NCBI GenBank assembly: GCA_963210315.1
Contig: OY723323.1
Location: forward strand, 682,001 to 746,000
Reading direction: 5' to 3'
Length of the DNA: 64,000 nucleotides
From: Rhynchopus euleeides
Taxonomy: Eukaryota > Euglenozoa > Diplonemea > Diplonemida > Diplonemidae
The position numbers and the translations under genes are program-made. The notes below the pieces were generated by a model. The model made no database searches, had not been told where the DNA came from, and saw only the letters and a list, made by a program, of their open reading frames with translations. Below are positions 56,313-64,000 of this stretch, piece after piece. Every line of letters starts with the position of its first letter. Position 1 is the first letter of the stretch.

Positions 56313-57853
56313 CCAAATCCGACTGTGTCACGTGCTTGCTGCTGGTTTCATCCATGCCGTCAAGAGACAGCTCCGTCACAGGAAGATTTCCCAGGACATC
56401 CGCTTCTTCCGATTCCTCGTCGTCCTTCTTCTGGTCGAGGAAGCCTGTGGCCGGGGCGAGCGTCCCGCTCACATGCAGCTTTGCCACATGCTTTACAATG
56501 GGCAGGCTCACAAACGTGACTCCATCATTGCGGTAGATCTGTGATTATAAGCAGGGGATAAGATAGGTCTGGTTTTCCGGTTTTCAAAACCAGGGTTTCC
56601 CGGTTTCCGGTTTTCTGGAAAAAAAAAAGGCCGATCGGATTTTCGCCGGTTTTTGGGGAACCTTTGTGACAGTCAACCAGTGGGACCATTAGCCAAAAAA
56701 ATATGGAAAGTGACCCCATCGTGATCCGCACGGAGCTCAAACAGTCAAAAGAAAGCAGAGAAGCGGAGAAAAGGAGCCCAGCGGGACCCGGTGGGTGGTG
56801 ATGTCCTCGTCATGCAGGTCTTCTAGCTTGATCATTCCGACCGCACCGTACTCCTTCTGGGCGGCTTGCCGAGCGCATGCACTCAATCTCGTTGCGGTGC
56901 ACACTGCCAAGGACCACCCTGTCATCCACGCAAGCTACGACCTTGTCTCGAGCACGTTTGCCTTGCTGGGGATGGCACATGCAAACTCCGATGTTTTCGG
57001 GAGTGCATGTCCGCTTTGGAGAGGATCGACGGATTCGGGTTCTGGCGGGACCGCGATTTGTGCAGTGTTGGAGACACCCGCTGGTGTTCGCATGAGCGCA
57101 CGTTGTGCGCATCGTCTGACTGACTGCCTCAAGGGGGTGGTCATGCAACAAGCTCGACCATGAAGGTAGTTGCCCTTCGTGAGGCATACCAGCAGAGCAG
57201 CACCCTCAGGGGGGTTTGTCCTGATGCGGGAGGTGATGCGAAGCCGCGCTCCGTCAGTACGTGGACGCATTGAAAGCTCAGTTCCGTCCCTTCGGGGAGC
57301 TGCGTGGAGCAACACGCCACTGCTGTTCGGCAGAGCCTGGTCCAGCCGTGTTGGGTGTGATTCTGAGAGGGTTTGCGCGGGTCGCGCGCGCCGAAGGCGC
57401 GCGCGAAAAATTTCAAAACCAGAAAAACCGGAAAACGGCGCCAGAAAAAAAGTCTATCTTATACCCTGATTATAAGCAAGTGTATTTAATTATGGGGGGT
57501 GGTTGTGTAGTGCCAATAGCTGTACCTACCTCAAGGTCTAAACCGTAATCGTAGCCATCCGGGAGGGTCAGCTGCCTCTTGTAGAGGCCGGAAGGTGGGT
57601 AGGCCCACTGCGTTGCGACCCTCTTGAAGTGGACGGTCAACGTCCGGTTCGCGAACTGGGGGGCCATGTCGCCTTTCATCATGATGGTGGCGAGTGATGC
57701 CTCCAGGGCGACAGTGCACGCCTTTTCGTCCATCTTTATCATGTAGGGTGGGTACGCCCCCCCCCCCGTGATGCGCACCGCCTCCTCATCATCCGTCTTC
57801 TTCTTCTGCGACACCCCCTTCTTACCCTTCTCCTCCTTCTCCCCCTTGATCAA
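56313..57853 (-). CDS. Probable upstream exons of the same transposon gene
   Basis: Two minus-strand frames, 57530-57853 and 56313-56538, join at phase 0 with GTAGGT as donor and CACAG as acceptor. The first ends ...DGYDYGLDLE and the second begins IYRNDGVTF. The nested hAT-type element (56552-57468) lies wholly in the intron between them. The first exon starts at the inner edge of the terminal repeat, so its true start is unclear. It is Lys/Glu-rich, then contains HFKRVATQWAYPP. From 56313 a GTGAGC donor could lead in frame into the 525-residue frame, making one protein of about 715 aa; otherwise this is a separate second protein. No family is recognised. Confidence 0.5.
56552..57468. mobile_element. 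Nested hAT-type element, 917 bp
   Basis: Flanked by ATTATAAG on both sides (56544-56551, 57469-57476), a perfect 8-bp duplication. Ends start CAGGG(G/T)ATAAGATAG and continue with CCGGTTTTC/GGTTTTTCTGG-like sequence. The interior has unsupported frames only. It sits in an intron of the host transposon gene. Confidence 0.5.
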
Positions 57854-58538
57854 TGGAAGGGCCCTTTGTCGGCACTTCTGAAAAGGATATCAAAGCTGGG
57901 ATTGCTTCCACATGTGACAAAGATATCCAGCGACAACGAGCTTCTCTTTCATGTGGGTGAGGGAGTACCGAGGGACTGCTTCACCATGTGTGTGTGCCGT
58001 GCAAAACGATGGGACATCCCTGAACGGGGGAAGTGCTATGCACCTGAGGAGTAGCTAGTTTTGTACGTGTGTGGGGTCAGTTTGCTGATCATGATCAAAA
58101 AATAGAGTGCTTTCCCACACCCCAACCCGCCCCACATTCCCCCTCGATTAAAAATGTATTTTGTAGCAGACACATCCCCAAAAATTGACCCCCCCCCCAC
58201 CCCACTTCCCACACAAATCAACGGACATGGGAGACCAGACGGTCTCCCCGGGAGACCAAATGCTCTCCCACGGGAGACCAGACGGTCTCCCAAGGGAGAG
58301 CATATGCTCTCCCAAGGGGGATACCGTTTGGTCTCCCGAAAAACGGTCTCCCACGACGGTCTCCCACCAGCACCGTGCCACCGTGTACATGAACCTGACT
58401 ACAATGATGACACCAGTTACGCACATTTCCACAGATGAGTGCCTTGACGTTTGATCATGAGAACCAAAGAACGTTTTTGCATACCATCACAGCCTAATTG
58501 CCCACACAGTACAACAACACAACACAGGCCGGAAAAAA

Positions 58539-58614
58539 CACTGGATTTCAGACACAACCTGCATAACGAGTGAAGGGTGATCATTCTTGTGCTCCCTTCA
58601 AATTCGATTTCACT
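58539..58614. repeat. Shared ~76-bp sequence, copy C
   Basis: Identical by eye to 33114-33189. Here it lies between two transposons with no gene called next to it, which weakens a pure promoter explanation. The rest of 58388-58648 is AT-mixed and ends in poly-C. Confidence 0.5.
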
Positions 58615-58648
58615 ACCCCCCCCCCCCCCCCCCATTCCCTTCTCGATT

Positions 58649-59512
58649 CAGGCATGTCGCTAAGCGTCGACCGTCGACCCAGTGATTTTGGGTTTCCCCC
58701 CCCATAAAAAAGCGTCGACCCAGCGTCGACCCAGTGGACTGGGTTGACGCTTGGTCGAGGCTTGGAGCGTCGACCCAGTGGAACTGGGTTGCCATTCAAG
58801 CCTGGACCAAGCGTCAACCCATTTATTACACTGGGTCGACGCTAACCTAGCGTTGACCCGGTTACACTGGGTCGACGCTCACCAAGCGTCGACCAAGCGT
58901 CAACCCACTTTCACTGGGTCGACGTCGAAGAGAGTATGGTTTTGCAGGAACAGATGATCACTACCGTGGCCTCCGGCGGCTGGGGGGCTCCGCCCCCCAG
59001 ACCCCCCTGTGGCGTGTGTCTCGTACTCAAGTCATTCGATTCCCACCGGGTCAGGGAATCCAACCACTCCAGTCGCCTCAGGGGGACACAGCCAACTCAC
59101 ACAGAATCTGTACGCCCACAATGAACAGATGTTCACTACCGTGGCCTCCGGCGGCTGGGGGGCTCTGCCCCCCAGCCCCCCTATCTCGCGTGCCCGTCTA
59201 GTAACCAAGTCCTTGCGCTTTGACGGCCGTGGCATATCAGGGGGCAGCGTCGAAATCATGGTCCCGAAAGCCATTTTTTGGTTTCCTCCGGCACCCGACG
59301 GCGCGAGCGGGAGAGGAACCACGGAAGGAACCCAGCGCCTCACACCGTGCCCACCTAGTGGTCCACCGATGGGAAAATTTGGCAACAACACGAGCGCGCG
59401 CGAAGCGCGCGCGAGAAAAATTGACCCCTAGTGTTTTCCCCCCTGATCCCCCCCCAAAACAGGAGCGTCAACCCACCAAATCTCCAAAATCGAAAAGTTA
59501 GCGACAGGCCTG
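58649..59512. mobile_element. CAG-ended MITE with 9-bp duplication, 864 bp
   Basis: Ends start CAGGCATGTCGCTAA (left) and CAGGCCTGTCGCTAA (right, reversed) and are flanked by TTCTCGATT on both sides (58640-58648, 59513-59521). Nine bases suggests a Mutator-like element, or hAT plus one chance base. It carries the paired 57-bp hairpin module (about 58958-59012, 59129-59182) and, on the left, a palindrome cluster (58655-58935). Confidence 0.5.
58655..58935. repeat. GCGTCGACCCAGTG palindrome cluster
   Basis: About ten partly inverted copies of AGCGTCGACCCAGTG / CACTGGGTCGACGCT, many centred on GTCGAC, in the left subterminal region of the MITE. This is the kind of array a transposase could bind, or a strong secondary structure. 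Confidence 0.5.
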
Positions 59513-59714
59513 TTCTCGATTCCTCCCTCGGCATTGCATCAGCTGGAGAAACAGGCAGGGGTGTGGATACCCCCTCACTCACCCACCCACCCACAGCAGG
59601 GCGGGGCGCGGTACCCGCGCACTCCCCCGCTCCCCCCCGCCCGGGGGCGAGAGGGGGGGGGGGGAGTGCAACCCCCCCCCCCTAGGGGGGGCTAATTCAA
59701 CCTACAAAACGTTA

Positions 59715-61472
59715 CAGGGGGGGGTCAAATAAACGTACTTAGTACTACTATTCGGCGAACGCGCGGGCCTAAATCGACCTCGCCAGAAAATTAATAAATA
59801 GTTTGCGAGCGAATAGACGTACTAAGTACGTCTATTCAACTTTTCCTAAAAACGCTGTTTGCAGGGGCTCTGCGGGGCTGTTTGGTCCACCAGGGGCGCG
59901 CTGGTCACTGCTGTCGTCCGTCTCTCACTTCTTCTGCCTTCCGGTCGAGTATCCGCTCTGTTCTCGTCCTACCACTCGCCCCTCATTTGGTTTCGTACCG
60001 TTTTGATTTGTATTGCCCCCCCCCCCTGGTTGACATTCTTGTTGAGTTAGTGAAAGCATACACAGTTCATCAGAGCTGTCAGCTTCACTGTCGGTGGTTG
60101 GTTGGTGCGTTGATGCTTTAAAAAAAGATGTGAAAAAGACAAGCCACAACCAGCACGCCCCAACTTACTTCTTCTTCAAGTTCTTGGGCTTGCTGGGGCA
60201 AGTCTGCATGTTGTGCCCAGGCTTCCTACACCCTTTGCAGAGCCTGCGGTGTTTGTTGGGAGTCTGGGTGGTCGGGGACGCTGCGCGCTTCTTTTCGGAG
60301 GACTGGGAGGACTGGGAAGGCTGTGTCTGTGTGAGAGAGTTCACACGAACCGGCTTCGCCCATGCCAAGATGCTTGACTGTTGGGTTGGCTGAGACACAA
60401 CTTTCTTTTGGGTGGACTGCTTCTCTGTGCTCTCTTTTGCCTTCCCGTCCAACCCAGGTTCAAGGTCCGCACCACCAGCCTCAGGGGATGTTTCTGTGCT
60501 TGGTGCGAAGGTGAGGTCCGGACAAAGGGAGCTCTTCACGAACCCGTCCTCCTCACCCGACACCTTCAGCACGTACCCCATATCCCGCAAGCGCTCGGCT
60601 ACCAGCGTGCCCTGGCCCGGGCCAGTTGGTTGAAGGAAGGCCGGGGAGCGCATGGCGGTGGCCCATCCTCGAATATCTTGAACAGGAGGCATTCCATCAG
60701 CAGGAGGCACATGAAAGCATCGGACGTCATCATTATGTCGGACACCAGCCGAAGCTATTGGCTCTGTTGGTGGATGGTGAAATCTGGGCAGTTGGATTGC
60801 GGGTTTGCGGGCGTGTGTTGATCAGTGCTGCACAACAGGAGAGAATGTCAAACAACGTCAGGGAAGGGGGCTGCGAGGGGTGGGGGGTGGGCTCAGCTGG
60901 TCCTCGAAGGCTACATCTATGGTGAGGTGTGTCTGGGGTCATCCGTCCACATCTTCTCGTTGGTGGTAGGGACTGCGGACGCCGTAGATGAGGAGTCGTT
61001 TAATGCGCGCCGCTCTTCAGCAGTGATTTTGACGCCTCTGGACCCCAGGAGTTTGCGGGTTTCCGGGTTTGCGGTCTTCAGCAGTGGTTCTGATGCCTCT
61101 GGACCGCAGGAGTTTGCGGGTTCGCTGGTTTCCCGTCCGTATGTGTCTGAGGGGGGATGCCCCGATTCCCTTCGTCACGACATATCTTTGAGCGTAGGTC
61201 ACTTCCCCCCTCTACGGACCCCGTGCACCCTGGTTCCCCTAAGTGGCACCAATAGACCCCGTTGTCCCCATTCCTTGCCCCAAAGTTTGCAGATTTGTGT
61301 GTCTCCAAAAAGAAAATCTCAAAAAAAACGAAAAATTTCCCCAAAAAAAAAGGGTGAAAAGTAAGTACTACTATTCAACGGCCCAACGTGCCCCAGAGCC
61401 CCAAAAAAATAAGTACTACTATTCGGCTAAGTACTACTATTCAACTAAGTACGTTTATTTGACCCCCCCCTG
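59715..61472. mobile_element. TA-flanked element with CAGGGGGGGGTC ends, 1758 bp
   Basis: Termini begin CAGGGGGGGGTCAAAT and continue AAACGTACTTAGT, inverted and flanked by TA (59713-59714, 61473-61474). Subterminal AAGTACTACTATTC repeats occur several times on the right (61360-61460) and at least twice on the left. CAG ends plus TA fit a Tc1/mariner-like pattern. It contains the zinc-knuckle reading frame. Confidence 0.5.
60165..60710 (-). CDS. Transposon protein fragment with C-terminal CCHC zinc knuckle
   Basis: A minus-strand frame, open upstream to about 60790 with no clear ATG, so probably a last exon. It ends CKGCRKPGHNMQTC, a CX2CX4HX4C knuckle of the GHNxxTC type found at the C-terminus of Mutator-like and some other transposases. 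The middle is Gln/Ser/Thr-rich linker; the N-terminal part contains GMPPVQDIRGW and LRDMGYVLKV. No catalytic motif is visible in this piece. It is the only plausible coding sequence in the surrounding TA element. Confidence 0.5.
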   Translation of the reverse strand: MPPADGMPPVQDIRGWATAMRSPAFLQPTGPGQGTLVAERLRDMGYVLKVSGEEDGFVKSSLCPDLTFAPSTETSPEAGGADLEPGLDGKAKESTEKQSTQKKVVSQPTQQSSILAWAKPVRVNSLTQTQPSQSSQSSEKKRAASPTTQTPNKHRRLCKGCRKPGHNMQTCPSKPKNLKKK

Positions 61473-62614
61473 TAAGATACCCCACTTTTTCAGGGAGCAC
61501 CCCTAAGTGTGAAACCAAGGTTAGAAACCGACCCAGACCGGCCTGGAAACGTGTTTCTGGGGGGTTTAGGTGACCTATGTGGTCCAGAGAGGCCCAGAAA
61601 CGTGATTTTTCCTGGTTTTTTTCAGGTGGCTCAGATGTGGTACCGCTTCGGCCCCCTAAATGACCCTCGAGCAACCGCCGCCGGGAACTCTTTTCTGCGG
61701 GCACTGGGGGCTTGAAGTCATGTGTTCCCAGTGCAGCAATGTCGTCGCGCTTGAGCTACTTCGGGCCAGGCTTGATCGTCTTCGCCCCGTTCACCTTTTC
61801 TTTGAGATCAAGAATACGTACGGAAAGAGTACTTGCCGTGAAGCTCCGCCTTCTTTCGTACAGCGTATGTCTCATCATCCGCCTCCGCATGCGAAAGGAG
61901 GGTTGCCCGCTGCCGCGCCTAATGGATCTCGTTGTAGGTAGAGAGGAGGTCCATCCCGAGCTGCAGTTGTGTGCGGAGGTTCTGCCTGAAAACCGTGAGC
62001 TGCCCAATGCGATAGGGGTTGGTGTCAATCTTTTGCGATGATCACCAGGATGTGACCCCATGACAGCACTCCACCCTATCGGTGGTCAGGGGCACAGTAT
62101 CCAGGGCAGCTGAGGCCTCAGGGTCGTGAACGAAGATGTCATCGCTCCTGCATCTCACTGAACCTTGCAAGGATGGCCTTCCCACCCTTTCGCGCCAGGC
62201 TGCCACCACTTCCTTCTCCGTGTGCTCTAATGCGGGGTGGCACACCGTGAACTTGTGTGCAGAGCACTGTTGCCCCTGCCCCCGTGGTGCTGCTTGTCGC
62301 CCCCGGGTGCTCCGATGGCGATGTTTGATCGCTCCACGACCTCAATCGGGTCTTGATCGATGAAGGATTCGGTTGAAGTCGGTTTGCATGCTGCAAACTG
62401 GCTCGGCACTGGTACCACATCTGAGCCACAAAATTAGAGTCGCAAAAAACATGCTTTCTGAGCCGAATTCGGGCCTATTCCGGTCAGATACCGAGTTTCC
62501 GGGGTGATATGGGGTGTTTCCGACCATTTGGTGCCCTTGGGGGCCTCTCTGGGGTGATGTTGAAAATTGGGGCATCTTTACGGTTTTAGCCCCCCCTACC
62601 CCCCTCCCCCCCTA

Positions 62615-63761
62615 GGGGGGGTCAAATGCCACCCTTTTACGTGGACAAACACGATTTTTCAAAAAACCGGCGCAGAGGCCCCAAAGCCCCCGTAAACCCT
62701 CCAAACCCCCCCAGATCGGTCCGGAAACCCATCGAACCCCACTTTTCCACCATTCCGGGCACCTCAGGTGCCCGAATTGGGGTACCTAAATTTTGTGCCA
62801 CCGTTTGGTACCGTACAGTGCCACTGTGTGGGAGGTTGGAAAAGAAAATGCCCCAACACACCACATCTGAGGGTTGCAATGCATGTTGCTTGCCAACCAC
62901 GTCATCCGGTGGGTGTCAGGCGCTATGTAGGTGGCATTAGCCAGGTCTTCGATGTGTTCTGGCTTGTATATATACCTCCCTGCCACCATGCACCGGGAGG
63001 CTGCCTGTAGGTACGGAACAGTCCAGATGGTCGTGTGATTCCTGTGCAGCAGTGCTCCACAACCGGGATGTGTTGACAACGACTGTTGCAACACGAGCTG
63101 TACATTCCGGGAACACATGAAGTGCGCTGTCGTGGTACCCATTGTGCCAGAATTGGTAGTTGCTGCGGTCTACTTTGCCTGGCCCAAGAGCACTGGTACT
63201 GAACGGTGCAATATGCGTGGCGAGGTGAATACAACGGAAGCGCGCAAAGTCAATACAGCTCTCGGATGGCGGGTGGTGGTGCCACTAGTGTGTGACGTTC
63301 ACTCGAGGATACAACGCATCACAATGAATCAGCAACCGTGGACCGAGTACAATACGCTCTCTGTGGCTGGTGTGGGGGACAAAGGCAGTGCCTGTGCCGC
63401 AGGCAGGGAGGTATATATGCAAGCCAGAACACATCGAAGACCTGGCTAATGCCACCTACATAGCGCCTGACACCCACCGGATGACGTGGTTGGCAAGCAA
63501 CATGCATTGCAACCCTCAGATGTGGTGTGTTGGGGCATTTTCTTTTCCAACCTCCCACACAGTGGCACTGTACGGTACCAAACGGTGGCACAAAATTTAG
63601 GTACCCCAATTCGGGCACCTGAGGTGCCCGGAATGGTGGAAAAGTGGGGTTCGATGGGTTTCCGGACCGATCTGGGGGGGTTTGGAGGGTTTACGGGGGC
63701 TTTGGGGCCTCTGCGCCGGTTTTTTGAAAAATCGTGTTTGTCACCCCCATTTGACCCCCCC
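62615..63761. mobile_element. TA-flanked foldback element, 1147 bp, copy 2
   Basis: Same family, length and structure as 48514-49660 but inverted end to end. Flanked by TA (62613-62614, 63762-63763). The two copies differ by few bases, so the family moved recently. Confidence 0.5.
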
Positions 63762-63879
63762 TAACCCCCCCCCCCCCCCCCCTCCTCCCTCCCTCCCCGA
63801 CCACTGCCCAGCCGCTATACACTGCTGCATCGCAGCCCCCACTCCCCACCCCCCCCCCCTCTCTCCCTCCCTCCTCCCC

Positions 63880-64000
63880 ATGGCCGACAAGCTAGCGGCT
63901 ATCAAGGAGGCCCGGAAGCAGAAGAGGGACCACGAGGATGCGTCGTCTGCCGCGTCCGCCTCCCCCTCGGGCGATCCGGAGAGGGACGAGCTGTACCAGC
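63880..64000 (+). CDS. 5' end of a plus-strand gene, cut by the window
   Basis: An ATG directly follows a long CT-rich tract, as at the ARP6-like gene. The first 40 residues are charged then Ser/Ala-rich (MADKLAAIKEARKQKRD..., then ERDELYQ). No domain is visible yet and the family is unknown. The foldback element at 62615-63761 ends about 120 bp upstream. Confidence 0.5.
   Translation, partial: MADKLAAIKEARKQKRDHEDASSAASASPSGDPERDELYQ

Larger units (their letters stand above)
54173..58385. mobile_element. EnSpm/CACTA-like element with long terminal inverted repeats, 4.2 kb
   Basis: Termini CACGGTGGCACGGTGCTGG are inverted and flanked by TA (54171-54172, 58386-58387). The inverted arms are about 540 bp (54173-54718 and 57850-58385) and contain hairpin repeats of GGGAGACCGTCTGGTCTCCC type and GAGAGCATATGCTCTC. 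Each arm also contains the last ~60 codons of the transposase gene. CAC(N)G ends, a short duplication and subterminal repeats fit the EnSpm/CACTA group. A 917-bp hAT-type element is nested inside; without it the element is about 3.3 kb. Confidence 0.5.
59685..62596. mobile_element. Probable outer TA-flanked element, 2.9 kb
   Basis: Ends GGGGGGGCTAATTC (left) and GGGGGGGCTAAAACC (right, reversed) are flanked by TA (59683-59684, 62597-62598). Only about 11 terminal bases match, so the pairing is tentative. The inner element at 59715 would be nested near its left end; 61475-62596 shows no supported gene. Confidence 0.5.

Noticed and set aside
59660-59700. Poly-C/poly-G hairpins as transcription terminators
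   Set aside because: They coincide with transposon TA junctions and occur regardless of gene ends.
62637-63618. Frames of ~80-118 residues in the foldback elements
   Set aside because: They appear on both strands as mirror images because of the inverted arms; no domain.

Overview
This is a nuclear window from a GC-rich, intron-containing unicellular eukaryote. The evidence is spliced protein-coding genes (a fibrocystin-like surface protein, a PPR protein, an ARP6-like actin-related protein and a MON2-like trafficking scaffold), the standard stop codons, and long poly-C/CT tracts between genes. Nineteen of the twenty introns I place in the main gene models start with GTATG; the exception starts GTGTGC. 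I cannot name the species. A PA14/G8/IPT multidomain surface protein is known from several protist groups, so an alveolate or stramenopile-like alga or protist is a guess only.

Layout. 1-11991: 3' part of a very large plus-strand gene for a PKHD1/fibrocystin-L-like single-pass membrane protein. 12-18.8 kb: an 8-bp-TSD MITE nested on the end of a TA-flanked foldback element, a duplicated ~355-bp unit that may encode a structured RNA, and a long stretch with no convincing gene. 18.8-23.3 kb: a small gene of unknown function and a five-exon PPR gene with a MITE in its third intron. 23.5-30.4 kb: nested DNA transposons, including a 31-bp minisatellite carried inside a hAT-type element. 31.1-39.1 kb: ARP6-like and MON2-like genes, both plus strand. 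39.4-44.3 kb: two hAT-type MITEs, an unknown gene and AT-rich degenerate repeats. 44.3-47.0 kb: an intact two-exon hAT transposase gene. 48.5-63.8 kb: almost entirely DNA transposons, including a 4.2-kb element with a DDE-like transposase and CACGG termini. The window ends in the first codons of another plus-strand gene (63880 onward).

The host genes look like ordinary housekeeping and surface functions with no operon-like link. The striking feature is a transposon community that can be resolved to exact termini by eye. One group has TA target duplications and termini rich in G (GGGGGGGTC, CAGGGGGGGGTC, GGGGTGGGG and others), often inserted next to each other in C-rich tracts. A second group has CAG/TAG-type termini and 8-bp (once 6-bp, once 9-bp) target duplications, and three of its members carry a paired ~57-bp hairpin module. 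The intact hAT transposase at 44-47 kb is a candidate driver for the second group. All family assignments rest on motif recognition by eye; no database search was possible.
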